Below are positions 33,152 through 43,097 of a stretch of DNA of 64,000 bases, in pieces. The notes under the pieces were generated by a model. That model was not told where the DNA came from, ran no database searches, and worked only from the letters and a program-made list of their open reading frames with translations. Source of the stretch: an uncultured Blautia sp. (GTDB lineage: Bacteria > Bacillota > Clostridia > Lachnospirales > Lachnospiraceae); NCBI GenBank assembly GCA_934394545.1, contig CAKRRG010000005.1, forward strand, positions 1-64,000, read 5' to 3'. The position numbers were made by a program, and so were the translations under genes. Numbering within the stretch: position 1 is the first letter of the stretch; each line of letters starts with the position of its first letter.

Positions 33152-34051
33152 ATGAAGTTGGAGAAAAAACTGGTATTTATTTTTAATCCTAAGGCAGGAA
33201 AGGGCAAGATCAAGGCGTCTCTTATGGATATAGTAGATATCTTTAATAAAGGCGGCTATGAAGTGATCATCCGCGCAACTCAGGCCCCGAAGGATGCTTA
33301 TGAGCAGGTAAAGAAATATGCCGATAAGGTGGATCTGATCGTCTGCAGCGGTGGTGATGGTACACTGGATGAGGTGGTTACCGGCATTACAGAGGTGGGA
33401 AGCAAGGTCCCGGTGGGATACATACCGGCAGGAAGCACCAATGATTTTGCCAACAGTCTTTTTATACCGAAGAATATGCTGGAAGCTGCATCTATGATCA
33501 TGCAGGGGGAGATTTACCGTTGTGATGTTGGTAAATTTAACAGCCAGACATTTGCTTATGTAGCTGCATTTGGTCTTTTCACAGATGTGTCCTATGAGAC
33601 AAGCCAGGATCTGAAGAATATTCTGGGACATCTGGCTTATGTGCTGGAAGGCGCTAAGAGACTTCTGGATATTAAAGCTTACCATATGAAGGTGACCACA
33701 GAGAGCGGCGTGATCGAGGATAATTTTATTTACGGCATGGTCACCAATTCCAGATCTGTGGGCGGATTTAAGAATCTGACCAGAAATGTGGATATGAACG
33801 ATGGCCTTTTTGAAGTGACCTTGATCGTACAGCCGAAGAATCCTCTGGAAATGCAGGAGATTATCCGTAATCTTGTGAGTATGGAGGATAATACAGACCT
33901 GATCTATTCCTTTAAGGCAAGGAAGCTTACGATAGAAGCAGAAGAGGAAGTCGCATGGACTCTGGATGGTGAGTACGGCGGAAGCCAGAAGCTGGTAGAG
34001 ATTGAGAACCTGCAGCAGGCACTGAACCTTTATCTGAATAGTGTGCGATAA
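33152..34051 (+). CDS. diacylglycerol/lipid kinase (DagK/YegS family)
   Basis: 299 residues. NPKAGKG at 12-18 and GGDGTLDEV from 67 are the DAGK catalytic signatures; GSTNDFA and a C-terminal LDGEYGG follow. It phosphorylates a lipid such as diacylglycerol at the membrane. ATG 33152 is only one base from AAGAGG; the in-frame TTG at 33158 is seven bases from it and may be the true start, giving MEKKLVFIF. Next gene glnN starts 43 bases downstream. Confidence 0.9.
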   Translation: MKLEKKLVFIFNPKAGKGKIKASLMDIVDIFNKGGYEVIIRATQAPKDAYEQVKKYADKVDLIVCSGGDGTLDEVVTGITEVGSKVPVGYIPAGSTNDFANSLFIPKNMLEAASMIMQGEIYRCDVGKFNSQTFAYVAAFGLFTDVSYETSQDLKNILGHLAYVLEGAKRLLDIKAYHMKVTTESGVIEDNFIYGMVTNSRSVGGFKNLTRNVDMNDGLFEVTLIVQPKNPLEMQEIIRNLVSMEDNTDLIYSFKARKLTIEAEEEVAWTLDGEYGGSQKLVEIENLQQALNLYLNSVR

Positions 34052-34094
34052 AATAAAACCAGTAATGTGTGTGATGAACGAGAGGAGAGGAACA

Positions 34095-36209
34095 ATGGGA
34101 GATTATGTTAATGTGAAGGAATTATTTGGATGTGACGTGTTCAATGATTCCGTCATGCAGGATCGTCTGCCTAAGAAAGTTTACAAGGAACTGAAGAAAA
34201 CCATAGAAGAAGGCAAGGAGCTTTCCATGGAGATTGCCGATGTGGTTGCCCATGAGATGAAGGAATGGGCTATTGAGAAGGGAGCAACCCATTACAGTCA
34301 CTGGTTCCAGCCGCTTACAGGCGTGACTGCAGAGAAGCATGACGCATTTATCACCGCACCTATGGAGAATGGAAAGGTTCTGCAGAGCTTTTCCGGTAAA
34401 GAGCTGATCAAGGGAGAGCCGGACGCATCCTCTTTCCCATCCGGAGGACTTCGTGCTACCTTTGAGGCCAGAGGCTATACAACCTGGGATTGTACCTCAC
34501 CGGCTTTTGTAAGACATGACGCAGCAGGCGGAACCTTATGTATTCCTACTGCTTTCTGCTCTTATACAGGGGAAGCACTGGATCAGAAGACCCCTCTTCT
34601 CCGCTCTATGGAAGCCATTAATACACAGGCATTACGACTTCTCAGACTTTTCGGAAATACCACTTCTAAGCGTGTAACACCATCCGTTGGTGCAGAGCAG
34701 GAGTATTTCCTTGTTGATAAAGAGAAATATATGCAGAGAAAGGACCTGGTATATACAGGACGTACGCTTTTTGGAGCAATGCCTCCTAAGGGACAGGAGA
34801 TGGATGACCATTATTTCGGAACCATCCGCCAGAGAGTTTCTGCATATATGAAGGAAGTAAATGAAGAGTGCTGGAAACTGGGCGTAACAGCCAAGACACA
34901 GCACAATGAGGTTGCACCGGCACAGCATGAGCTTGCGCCGATTTATGCGCCTGTTAATATTGCAGCAGATCACAACCAGATCATGATGCGGATCCTGAAG
35001 AAAGTGGCAAGCCGTCACGGTATGCGCTGCCTGCTTCATGAGAAGCCATTTGCAGGGTTGAATGGTTCTGGTAAGCACAACAACTGGTCCCTGACCACAG
35101 ATGACGGAATCAATCTTCTGGAGCCTGGTAAAACACCTCATGAGAATATCCAGTTCCTTCTGGTTCTTACCTGTATTCTGAAAGCAGTTGACAAGCATGC
35201 AGATCTTCTTCGTGAATCAGCAGCAGATGTTGGAAATGATCATCGTCTTGGAGGCCACGAGGCTCCGCCGGCTGTTATTTCTGTTTTCCTGGGAGAGCAG
35301 CTTGAGGATGTGCTGGAGCAGCTTATAAGCACAGGTACTGCTACAAGAAGTAAGACAGGTGAGAAGCTGGCTACCGGTGTTAAGACACTTCCTGATTTTA
35401 TGAAGGACGCTACTGACCGTAACCGTACGTCCCCATTTGCTTTTACCGGAAATAAATTCGAGTTCCGTATGGTTGGCTCCAAGGATTCTATTTCCGCATG
35501 TAATGTGGTTCTGAATACCATTACTGCCGAGGCATTTAAAGAGACCTGTGATATCCTGGAAGGTGCCGAAGACTTTGATCTGGCAGTGCATGATCTGATC
35601 AAGAAATATGCTACAGAGCATCAGAGAATCGTATTTAATGGCAATGGATATGCTCCTGAGTGGGAAGAAGAGGCACGCCGCCGCGGACTTCCAATCTTGC
35701 CATCTATGGTAGATGCGATTCCGGCACTGACCACAGAGAAATCGGTAGAGCTGTTCGGTAAATTTGGCGTATTTACAAGAACAGAGCTGGAGTCCAGAGC
35801 AGAGATCCAGTACGAAATCTATGCCAAGGCAATCAATATTGAAGCAAAAACCATGATCGATATGGCTACCAAGCAGTTTATTCCTGCAGTTATCAAATAT
35901 ACAACCGTACTGGCGGAGTCCATCAATCAGGTAAAGGCTGTCGGCGCCATTGATGTGAGTGTACAGCTGGATCTTCTGAAAAAGGCAAGCGAGCATCTGA
36001 AGGAAGTTAACAGTGCCATGAATAAGCTGAGTAAGCTGGTGGATAAGGTTGAGTCTTATCCAGAAGGACGTGACAGAGCATTGTTCTGCAGAGAGAAACT
36101 GGTACCGGCCATGGAGAAATTAAGAAAGCCGGTTGATGAACTTGAAATGTTAGTAGATAAAGAAATGTGGCCGATGCCATCTTATGGAGATCTGGTATTT
36201 GAGCCGTAA
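34095..36209 (+). CDS. glnN: glutamine synthetase type III
   Basis: 704 residues from ATG 34095 (AGAGGAGAGG upstream), the size of GSIII rather than the roughly 450 of GSI. It makes glutamine from glutamate and ammonia. Seen: [15 protein letters not shown] in part, [31 protein letters not shown], the [12 protein letters not shown] and [13 protein letters not shown] metal and substrate motifs, and [14 protein letters not shown]. The N- and C-terminal GSIII extensions are present. Confidence 0.96.
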   Translation: MGDYVNVKELFGCDVFNDSVMQDRLPKKVYKELKKTIEEGKELSMEIADVVAHEMKEWAIEKGATHYSHWFQPLTGVTAEKHDAFITAPMENGKVLQSFSGKELIKGEPDASSFPSGGLRATFEARGYTTWDCTSPAFVRHDAAGGTLCIPTAFCSYTGEALDQKTPLLRSMEAINTQALRLLRLFGNTTSKRVTPSVGAEQEYFLVDKEKYMQRKDLVYTGRTLFGAMPPKGQEMDDHYFGTIRQRVSAYMKEVNEECWKLGVTAKTQHNEVAPAQHELAPIYAPVNIAADHNQIMMRILKKVASRHGMRCLLHEKPFAGLNGSGKHNNWSLTTDDGINLLEPGKTPHENIQFLLVLTCILKAVDKHADLLRESAADVGNDHRLGGHEAPPAVISVFLGEQLEDVLEQLISTGTATRSKTGEKLATGVKTLPDFMKDATDRNRTSPFAFTGNKFEFRMVGSKDSISACNVVLNTITAEAFKETCDILEGAEDFDLAVHDLIKKYATEHQRIVFNGNGYAPEWEEEARRRGLPILPSMVDAIPALTTEKSVELFGKFGVFTRTELESRAEIQYEIYAKAINIEAKTMIDMATKQFIPAVIKYTTVLAESINQVKAVGAIDVSVQLDLLKKASEHLKEVNSAMNKLSKLVDKVESYPEGRDRALFCREKLVPAMEKLRKPVDELEMLVDKEMWPMPSYGDLVFEP

Positions 36210-36221
36210 AGCAAAAAACAG

Positions 36222-36248
36222 GAGGACTGCGGGCGCAGTCCTCTTTCT
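36222..36248 (+). terminator. glnN terminator
   Basis: GAGGACTGC-GGGC-GCAGTCCTC (36222-36243), 9-bp perfect stem, then TTTCT. It is so close to the next gene that some read-through into the MoxR/VWA pair is likely. Confidence 0.7.
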
Positions 36249-36266
36249 GATTAAAGAGGTAAAGTG

Positions 36267-37190
36267 ATGAATGGATTAGAATTTTTAAAGGATCAGGGTG
36301 TCAGCGCAGAGCTTATGAAAGCAGCAGAGGAGTTTCGAAGAGAGTTTGGAGTTTCGGAGGAGGCTGCCCACAGACTGGTGAAGCCTTCCCTTCCTTTTTA
36401 TGGGAAAGAAACTCTGGAGATGGCGATGGCGGCAATCCTGGAAGGGGAGAACCTTCTTCTGGCAGGCCCGAAAGCAACAGGAAAGAATGTGCTGGCAGAG
36501 AATCTGGCATTTATTTTCGGCAGACCGGTATATAATGTGTCGTTCCATGTGAATACAAACAGCGGTGATCTGATCGGTACGGATACCTTTGTGGATAATC
36601 AGGTAAAGCTCCGCAAGGGAAGTATTTACCAGTGCGCAGAGGAAGGCGGATTCGGTATCCTGGATGAGATCAATATGGCGAAGAATGACGCGGTTTCCGT
36701 GCTTCACGCTACACTGGATTACCGCCGCTCTATTGATGTGCCGGGATATGACAAAATAGACCTTCACCCGGCGGCAAGATTTATCGGCACCATGAATTAT
36801 GGGTATGCCGGAACCAAGGAATTAAATGAGGCCTTGGTATCCCGTTTCCTGGTGATCGACATGCCGGCACAGAATGAGGAAACGCTTGGATTTATTTTTA
36901 ACAGCATGTTCCCGGATGCAAAGAAAGAAGCAATCGAGCAGTTTATGGGAGTGTTCCTGGACCTGCAGCAGAAATCTATGAACAGTGAGATTTCCACCAA
37001 GCCGCTGGATCTTCGCGGACTGCTTGCTGCCATGAAGATCGTGCGCACCGGGCTTTCCCCATGGCAGGCTGTGAAGATGGGCATTGTGAATAAGACGTTT
37101 GATGTGTTTGAAAAAGAAATCGTGGAGGACGTGGTGAGAACCAGGATTCCACAGGGATGGACCCGGGATGACGTTTATGAAGCACGATAA
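36267..37190 (+). CDS. MoxR-type AAA ATPase
   Basis: 307 residues from ATG 36267 behind AGAGGT. Walker A reads GPKATGKN (67-74) with Asn in place of Ser/Thr; Walker B is ILDEIN at 131-136. FHVNTNSGDLIGTDTF, then ATLDYRRSIDVPGYD, FIGTMNYGYAGTKELNEALVSRF (sensor and arginine region) follow. MoxR ATPases work with VWA proteins as metal-insertion or remodelling pairs, and the next gene overlaps by 23 bases and has a VWA domain. Target unknown. Confidence 0.88.
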   Translation: MNGLEFLKDQGVSAELMKAAEEFRREFGVSEEAAHRLVKPSLPFYGKETLEMAMAAILEGENLLLAGPKATGKNVLAENLAFIFGRPVYNVSFHVNTNSGDLIGTDTFVDNQVKLRKGSIYQCAEEGGFGILDEINMAKNDAVSVLHATLDYRRSIDVPGYDKIDLHPAARFIGTMNYGYAGTKELNEALVSRFLVIDMPAQNEETLGFIFNSMFPDAKKEAIEQFMGVFLDLQQKSMNSEISTKPLDLRGLLAAMKIVRTGLSPWQAVKMGIVNKTFDVFEKEIVEDVVRTRIPQGWTRDDVYEAR

Positions 37191-39081
37191 AGGAGAAAAG
37201 CTTTCACCGAAGTTAGTTGATCTGGAAGATGCAGAGGATAGCAGTGAGGAATTGAGTCTTCAGGATTACCATCTGGAGCTGGAAAACCGTATCCGTAATC
37301 TGCTGTGGACCATCAGTGGGGATTACACCCAGCAGATGAAGCCGGATGTTTCTCTTTTTCTCAGGTCAAAGGAGATTGCACTTTACGATGGAATCAAGCA
37401 GGGAGCACTGGCGAAATTCTTCGATAAGGATTTTCTTGGAATGTACCTGGTGAAGAAGATTTTTATGGGTGCGGATGAAGCTGCGCTGACTTTTGTTTCC
37501 CAGCTTTGCATTGAGGAAGCCATTGGAGAACGGATCTGTGAGCAACGTCCGGGAATCTGGGAGATGCAGAGGAAAGCCTGCGAGGACATACTGGATCAGG
37601 AATATGAGACCATGCCGTCGGCAGCAGATCAGCTGGGGTATCTGAGAGTGAACTTGCTGAGAAAGCGAATTGACAGGGCGAAACAGGCCATAAGCGGAAA
37701 AGATGATAAAATAACAAAAAACACAAAAAACACAGATGCAACAGAAAAAAGAAAAGGAATCTATCATTATATTCACCTGATATCTACTGCAGATGAGATA
37801 AAGGATACCATGTCCCTTATTAAGCTTATCGACACGGTATATAATGAAGTGGCTGATCCGGAATTTTCCAAAAAGGCAACGTTGGAGCAGGTGCTTGCGG
37901 TTACTATGGAGGACCTGACGGAGTTCGACTGGCATGATTATCTGTCAGAAGAAATGTATGAGGATGCCCTGGAAAGCTATATGGAGCAGCTGACCTCCAA
38001 TGTGGCAGGCATGGAGAATGCAGAGGTTACCAGGGAGATGGAGGAGGAACGCCAGTCCAGACAGAAGGTTACCATTCTTCCTCCTGAGGCGCTTGAAAAA
38101 GCGCACACTTATGTGGAACTGAATTTTGGGAAAACCTATTTAAATGAGATAGAAGAGAAGCGGATGAACCAGCTGATGTGCAGGGACATTCACAGCGACT
38201 GCAGTCTGTATTTTACGGAAGGAATCCTTAAGAATCCGGTAAAACGAAATTATCAGTATGAATATGCAAAAAGATTAAAAAATAAGAACATCTGGCTTTA
38301 TCATGATAAGCACCGCATTGTAAAGAGAAATATTGCGCTTCTCACAGAAATGCTGAAAAAATCACTGGTTATCAAAAGTGAAAGCCAGGAGATCCTTTCA
38401 GACAGAGGGACGATCATTCCGTCAAGACTTTGGAGACTGGGAAGAAGCAGTGAGGCTTTGGTATTTAAGCGGGAACTAAAAGGGGATGCTTCGGATTTCG
38501 TGGTGGACGTGCTGATCGATGCCAGCGGTTCCCAGATGAGCCGTCAGGGTGAGGTAGCCCTGCAGGCTTATATCATCAGTGAAGCCTTAAGCAATGCAGG
38601 CCTTCCCCATAGAGTAATGAGCTATTGCACGTTCTGGGATTACACCATTCTCCACCGTTTTCGGGAATACGATGATCCAAGAAGTGCGAACGAAAATATA
38701 TTTAATTATGTAACATCCTCCAATAACCGGGATGGACTTGCCATCCGGGCAGCGGGCTACGGACTTTTGCAAAGAGAGGAAGAGAAGAAAATCCTGATCA
38801 TTCTCAGTGACGGGCGTCCCTATGATGTGATTGTCAACCGCCCCAATGCCAAAAATCCGGCACCTTATCATGGAAAATATGCCATTACGGATACTGCCGC
38901 CCAGATCCGCAGGCTGCGAAGCCAGGGAGTAAGTGTATTGGGCGTTTTTGCCGGGGAAGAGAAGGATCTGGCAACGGAAAAGAAAATCTTTGGAAAAGAT
39001 TTTGCCTATATTCGAACTATCACCGGATTTTCCAAGATCGTAGGCAGATATCTTACGAAACAGCTGGAGGATGACGAATAA
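37168..39081 (+). CDS. VWA-domain protein, partner of the MoxR ATPase
   Basis: 637 residues from ATG 37168. The first 440 residues are mostly helical and charged, with no recognised domain; a Lys/Asn/Thr-rich stretch (about 175-200) may be a flexible linker. Residues about 445-637 are a von Willebrand A domain with the MIDAS DASGS at 451-455. The overlap with the MoxR gene indicates a stable ATPase/VWA complex, perhaps a chaperone for cofactor insertion or complex assembly. The stop codon runs into an 11-A tract. Confidence 0.8.
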   Translation: MTFMKHDKGEKLSPKLVDLEDAEDSSEELSLQDYHLELENRIRNLLWTISGDYTQQMKPDVSLFLRSKEIALYDGIKQGALAKFFDKDFLGMYLVKKIFMGADEAALTFVSQLCIEEAIGERICEQRPGIWEMQRKACEDILDQEYETMPSAADQLGYLRVNLLRKRIDRAKQAISGKDDKITKNTKNTDATEKRKGIYHYIHLISTADEIKDTMSLIKLIDTVYNEVADPEFSKKATLEQVLAVTMEDLTEFDWHDYLSEEMYEDALESYMEQLTSNVAGMENAEVTREMEEERQSRQKVTILPPEALEKAHTYVELNFGKTYLNEIEEKRMNQLMCRDIHSDCSLYFTEGILKNPVKRNYQYEYAKRLKNKNIWLYHDKHRIVKRNIALLTEMLKKSLVIKSESQEILSDRGTIIPSRLWRLGRSSEALVFKRELKGDASDFVVDVLIDASGSQMSRQGEVALQAYIISEALSNAGLPHRVMSYCTFWDYTILHRFREYDDPRSANENIFNYVTSSNNRDGLAIRAAGYGLLQREEEKKILIILSDGRPYDVIVNRPNAKNPAPYHGKYAITDTAAQIRRLRSQGVSVLGVFAGEEKDLATEKKIFGKDFAYIRTITGFSKIVGRYLTKQLEDDE

Positions 39082-39106
39082 AAAAAAAAACGAAGGAGGT
39101 AACAGC

Positions 39107-39976
39107 GTGCATAAAAATAACAGAAAACCAGCCTACCTGGACTACCTGATGATCATTGTGGGAACCGCACTTATGGCAATGGCCATAAACAGCGTTTTCG
39201 ACATGGCCGGTATGGTAACCGGAGGCTTTTCAGGTATTGCGATCCTGGTGAAGGAATGGACAACAGGAGTGATTCCGGGAGGTGTCCCTCTGTGGATCAC
39301 CAACCTGAGTCTGAATATCCCGCTTTTCTTCATCGGGATGAAAATAGGAGGCTTTCAGTTTGTAAAAAAAGCACTGGTCGGAGAAATCTGTCTGTCCTTC
39401 TGGCTGGCGGTACTGCCGGCATTTGACCTTGCAGGAAACGATCTTCTTCTGGCAGCCGTATATGGTGGTGTGATCCAGGGTGTGGGAATCGGTCTTGTAT
39501 TTCTGGGAAGAGGAACCACCGGCGGTACAGACATGATGGCAGCACTGCTTCAGCGGAAGCTGCGCCATTATTCCATTGCCCAGATCATGCAGTTTATTGA
39601 CGGAGCCATTGTATTGGTGGGTATGTATGTGTTCGGTGTTCAGAAGGCACTGTATGCGATCATTGCGGTTTATCTGGTCACCAAGGTATCCGATAATATG
39701 ATCGAAGGTCTGAAATTTTCCAAGCAGGCGTATATTATCACCAGCAAGCCTCAGGAAATCGCCAAAGAGATCATGGAGAAGCTGGACCGTGGTGTGACCG
39801 GGATCCATGGAAAAGGAATGTACTCGGATCAGGATAAACTGCTGTTGTATTGTGTGGTAGGACGGAAAGAAATCGTAGCCTTAAAAGAGATGGTAGATGA
39901 CATTGATCCGGCCGCTTTTGTGATCGTATCGGATGTGCGTGAGGTTCTTGGAGAGGGTTTTATTGAAAGAAAATAA
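39107..39976 (+). CDS. YitT-family membrane protein
   Basis: 289 residues from GTG 39107, chosen because AAGGAGGT lies six bases before it; an ATG at 39071 within the preceding gene has no site. About five or six membrane spans (MIIVGTALMAMAINSVF, GGFSGIAILV, LVFLGRGTTGGTDMMAA) are followed by a soluble DUF2179 domain (about 210-289: YIITSKPQEIAKEIMEKL, GVTGIHGKGMYS). The family is widespread in Firmicutes; transport role unproven. Confidence 0.9.
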   Translation: MHKNNRKPAYLDYLMIIVGTALMAMAINSVFDMAGMVTGGFSGIAILVKEWTTGVIPGGVPLWITNLSLNIPLFFIGMKIGGFQFVKKALVGEICLSFWLAVLPAFDLAGNDLLLAAVYGGVIQGVGIGLVFLGRGTTGGTDMMAALLQRKLRHYSIAQIMQFIDGAIVLVGMYVFGVQKALYAIIAVYLVTKVSDNMIEGLKFSKQAYIITSKPQEIAKEIMEKLDRGVTGIHGKGMYSDQDKLLLYCVVGRKEIVALKEMVDDIDPAAFVIVSDVREVLGEGFIERK

Positions 39977-40091
39977 AAAGTGTGAATGAAAAAACTTGTA
40001 AAAAATTTCTATTTTCCTCTTCCTTTTTTGGTAATTTTGTATTAAAATGTGTTCATGGATTTATTATGTTACAAGAAGGGATGGAAGGGTA

Positions 40092-41180
40092 ATGATATCA
40101 AATCAGGTACTGCAGAATACACTTGAGGGGCTCAAAGAAATATCCAGAACGGAATTTTGCGTTATTGATATAGATGGCAAGACACTGGCTTCTACCTACA
40201 GTGAGTTTGAGATTCAGCCCCAGGATGTACAGGCATTTGTAGAATCCCAGGCTGCCAGCCAGCTTGTGAAGGGATACCAGTATTTTAAGGTTTGCGATGA
40301 CTATCAGCTGGAGTATATCCTGGTTGCCCATGGAGAGGACGAAGATACTTATATGGTTGGTAAGCTTGCTGCTTTCCAGATCCAGAGCCTGATCGTGGCA
40401 TATAAGGAACGCTTTGATAAGGACAGCTTTATTAAGAACCTGCTTCTTGATAACCTGCTTCTGGTAGATATTTATAATCGTGCGAAGAAGCTTCACATCG
40501 AGGCTGATGTCCGCCGCGTGGTTATGATCCTGGAGCTTGAGCAGGAGAGAGAGCACAGTTCCATGGAGAGTGTGAAGAGTCTTTTCAGTGGTAAGAGTAA
40601 GGACTTTATTACAGCGGTTGATGAGAAGAGCATTATCATTGTCAAGGAGCTTGAGGAGAATGAGGGATACGAAGAGATGGACAGACTTGCCCAGACGATC
40701 CTTGATACCTTAGGTCTTGAGAAGGAGAATCATACACATATTGCATACGGTACCATCGTCAGCGAGCTGAAGGAGGTTTCCCGTTCCTATAAGGAAGCCA
40801 GAATGGCTCTGGATGTAGGTAAGATCTTCTCCCCGGAGAAGGATGTGATCGCTTACAGTTCACTTGGAATCGGCCGTCTGATCTATCAGCTTCCGATCCC
40901 GCTGTGCAAGATGTTTATTAAGGAGATTTTCGGCGGCAAGTCCCCGGATGATTTCGATGAGGAGACCCTTGTCACCATCGATAAGTTCTTCGAGAACAGC
41001 CTGAATGTATCCGAGACCTCCAGACAGCTTTACATTCATCGTAATACACTTGTATATCGTCTGGATAAGCTTCAGAAGAGTACAGGACTTGACCTTCGTG
41101 TATTTGAGGACGCCATCACATTTAAGATTGCTTTGATGGTGGTAAGATATATGAAGTATATGGAGACTCTGGAGTATTAA
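40092..41180 (+). CDS. CdaR/PucR-type transcriptional regulator
   Basis: 362 residues from ATG 40092 (GGAAGGGTA upstream; an in-frame start at 40047 has no site). The N-terminal half (about 1-150) resembles a sensory domain of the CdaR kind, the middle a GGDEF-like CdaR domain (HTHIAYGTIVSELKEVSRSYKEA), and the end (about 300-355: SLNVSETSRQLYIHRNTLVYRLDKLQ) is the PucR-type HTH. Such proteins act as activators of sugar-acid or amino-acid genes. No target gene is adjacent. Confidence 0.85.
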   Translation: MISNQVLQNTLEGLKEISRTEFCVIDIDGKTLASTYSEFEIQPQDVQAFVESQAASQLVKGYQYFKVCDDYQLEYILVAHGEDEDTYMVGKLAAFQIQSLIVAYKERFDKDSFIKNLLLDNLLLVDIYNRAKKLHIEADVRRVVMILELEQEREHSSMESVKSLFSGKSKDFITAVDEKSIIIVKELEENEGYEEMDRLAQTILDTLGLEKENHTHIAYGTIVSELKEVSRSYKEARMALDVGKIFSPEKDVIAYSSLGIGRLIYQLPIPLCKMFIKEIFGGKSPDDFDEETLVTIDKFFENSLNVSETSRQLYIHRNTLVYRLDKLQKSTGLDLRVFEDAITFKIALMVVRYMKYMETLEY

Positions 41181-41232
41181 TGCAAGTAGCGAGGCGGACC
41201 TGGAATATCCGCTTGAATTTATGTGATTTATG

Positions 41233-41266
41233 TGCCTGCCGGATTTATTTACGGCAGGCATATTTT
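41233..41266 (+). terminator. terminator after the CdaR-like gene
   Basis: TGCCTGCCG (41233-41241) pairs with CGGCAGGCA (41252-41260), then TATTTTG. Confidence 0.8.
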
Positions 41267-41291
41267 GTATGTGTTTCCTTTGTGAAATCCC

Positions 41292-41319
41292 TTGCGTTCT
41301 GCCTTTTCTCTGGTATAAT
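41292..41319 (+). promoter_or_regulatory. promoter of ftsEX
   Basis: TTGCGT (41292-41297), 16-base spacer, TATAAT (41314-41319) with a TG extension, 79 bases before ftsE. Confidence 0.7.
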
Positions 41320-41397
41320 AAGGTACTGCAAAAATTGGGTTGCAATTTCACAGGACATATATTACAATAATGTTACGTAAAAATTAAGGAGGATACT

Positions 41398-42081
41398 ATG
41401 ATTGATCTGATAGATGTGACCAAGTCCTATGGACAGGGATTGCCGGCAGTGAATCACGCCAATCTCCATGTGGATAAGGGCGAATTCGTATTTATTGTAG
41501 GAAGCAGCGGCTCGGGGAAATCCACCCTGATCAAGCTCCTTCTGAAGGAACTGGATTCTACTTCCGGTAAGATTATTGTAAGCGGAGAGCAGCTTGAGGG
41601 AATGAAGCATCGCCGCGTGGCGAAATACCGCCGTAAGCTGGGGGTTGTTTTTCAGGATTTCCGTCTTCTGAAGGACAGAGATGTATATGAGAATGTTGCT
41701 TTTGCACAGCGTGTTGTGAACCGTCCTACCCGAGTGATCCGTAAGAGAGTTCCGGAGGTTCTTCAGGAGGTTGGACTGGCAGGGAAGTATAAGGCGTATC
41801 CGGATGAGCTTTCCGGCGGTGAGCAGCAGAGAGTTGCCCTTGCCAGAGCCATTGTGAACCGCCCGGACATTCTTCTTGCAGATGAGCCTACCGGTAACCT
41901 GGATCCGAAGACCTCTGAGGAGATCATGAAGCTTCTGGAGGAGATCAATGAGCGTGGAACCACCGTTCTGGTAGTAACCCACAATAAGGAGATTGTCAAT
42001 TCCATGAAGAAGCGTGTACTGACCATGCATAATGGAGTGATCATCAGCGACGAGAAAGAGGGAGAATATTATGAGGCCTAG
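41398..42081 (+). CDS. ftsE: cell-division ATP-binding protein FtsE
   Basis: 227 residues, a single ABC ATPase domain. Walker A GSSGSGKST at 35-43, signature LSGGEQQR in the middle, Walker B ILLADEPTGNLDP, H-loop VTHN. With FtsX it forms a membrane complex that turns on peptidoglycan hydrolases at division. Ribosome site AAGGAGGAT. It overlaps ftsX by 11 bases. Confidence 0.96.
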   Translation: MIDLIDVTKSYGQGLPAVNHANLHVDKGEFVFIVGSSGSGKSTLIKLLLKELDSTSGKIIVSGEQLEGMKHRRVAKYRRKLGVVFQDFRLLKDRDVYENVAFAQRVVNRPTRVIRKRVPEVLQEVGLAGKYKAYPDELSGGEQQRVALARAIVNRPDILLADEPTGNLDPKTSEEIMKLLEEINERGTTVLVVTHNKEIVNSMKKRVLTMHNGVIISDEKEGEYYEA

Positions 42082-42979
42082 TACCATCTGGTATACTCTG
42101 AAGCAGGGTATCAAGAACATCAAGAGAAATTTCATGTTTTCCATTGCTTCTGTTATCACAATGGCAGCATGTATTTTTCTTTTTGGAATTTTCTTTTCCA
42201 TTGTAAATAATGTAAATACACTGGCACATAAGATTGAAGAGGATGTGCCGATCACAGTTCTTTTTAATGAAGGCACCACACAGGAGCAGATGGATGCAGT
42301 GGGAGAACTGATCCGGCAGCGTCCTGAGGTTTCCAAGATTGAATTTGAATCAGCAGATGAAGCCTGGGAGAAGATGAAGAAGGAATACTTCGGAGACGAT
42401 GCAGAAGCAGCAGATGGCTTTAAGGATGATAATCCCCTGGCGAATTCTTCCAATTACCGGGTATATATGAACAATATTGAGAAGCAGTCTGAGCTGGTTG
42501 CTTATATTAAGACTCTGGATAATGTACGTGAGGTTAACCAGTCTGAGCAGGCAGCGAAGACACTGGGATCGATCAACCGTATTGTTTCGTATGTATCTGT
42601 AGCGGTTATCGTAATCCTGCTGCTGATCGCAGTTTTCCTGATCAGCAATACCATTTCTGTTGGTATTACTGTGCGTAAGGATGAGATTGGAATTATGAAA
42701 TATATTGGAGCAACAGACAGCTTTGTCCGTGCACCATTCCTTCTGGAGGGTATGACACTGGGACTGATCGGTGCAGGAATTCCTCTGATCGTATTGTATT
42801 TCTGCTATAACAATGTGGTAACCTATGTGTATACCAAGTTCAGCGTTCTGATGGGCGTTGTGGATTTCATTCCGGTTGGACAGATCTACCAGACACTGGT
42901 TCCGATTGCATTGGCACTGGGAATCGGCATCGGACTTGTGGGAAGCTTTATTACCACAAGAAAACACTTGAAGGTGTGA
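42071..42979 (+). CDS. ftsX: cell-division membrane protein FtsX
   Basis: 302 residues. One N-terminal span (about 21-42), an extracellular loop of about 110 residues, and three C-terminal spans (about 175-198, 222-250, 270-292) in the FtsX/MacB fold; KDEIGIMKYIGATDSFVRAPFLLEG in part is the typical cytoplasmic segment. It relays FtsE ATPase action to an outside hydrolase. The EnvC/PcsB-like partner gene often found next to ftsEX is not present here; an S41 peptidase follows. Confidence 0.95.
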   Translation: MRPSTIWYTLKQGIKNIKRNFMFSIASVITMAACIFLFGIFFSIVNNVNTLAHKIEEDVPITVLFNEGTTQEQMDAVGELIRQRPEVSKIEFESADEAWEKMKKEYFGDDAEAADGFKDDNPLANSSNYRVYMNNIEKQSELVAYIKTLDNVREVNQSEQAAKTLGSINRIVSYVSVAVIVILLLIAVFLISNTISVGITVRKDEIGIMKYIGATDSFVRAPFLLEGMTLGLIGAGIPLIVLYFCYNNVVTYVYTKFSVLMGVVDFIPVGQIYQTLVPIALALGIGIGLVGSFITTRKHLKV

Positions 42980-43046
42980 GAAAAGTGTTTTACAATAAAA
43001 GCGGTTTTTCTGGATCCGCTGGAATATTTTTATAAGAAAGAGATGG

Positions 43047-43075
43047 GGCTGCCGGAGAGATTCGGCAGTCTTTTT
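43047..43075 (+). terminator. terminator between ftsX and the S41 peptidase gene
   Basis: GGCTGCCGGA (43047-43056), GAGA loop, TTCGGCAGTC (43061-43070) with two G-U pairs, then TTTTTG. A weaker AGCGG/CCGCT hairpin lies a little upstream near 43004-43020. Confidence 0.75.
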
Positions 43076-43097
43076 GTATAGATGAGGAAAAGCATAA

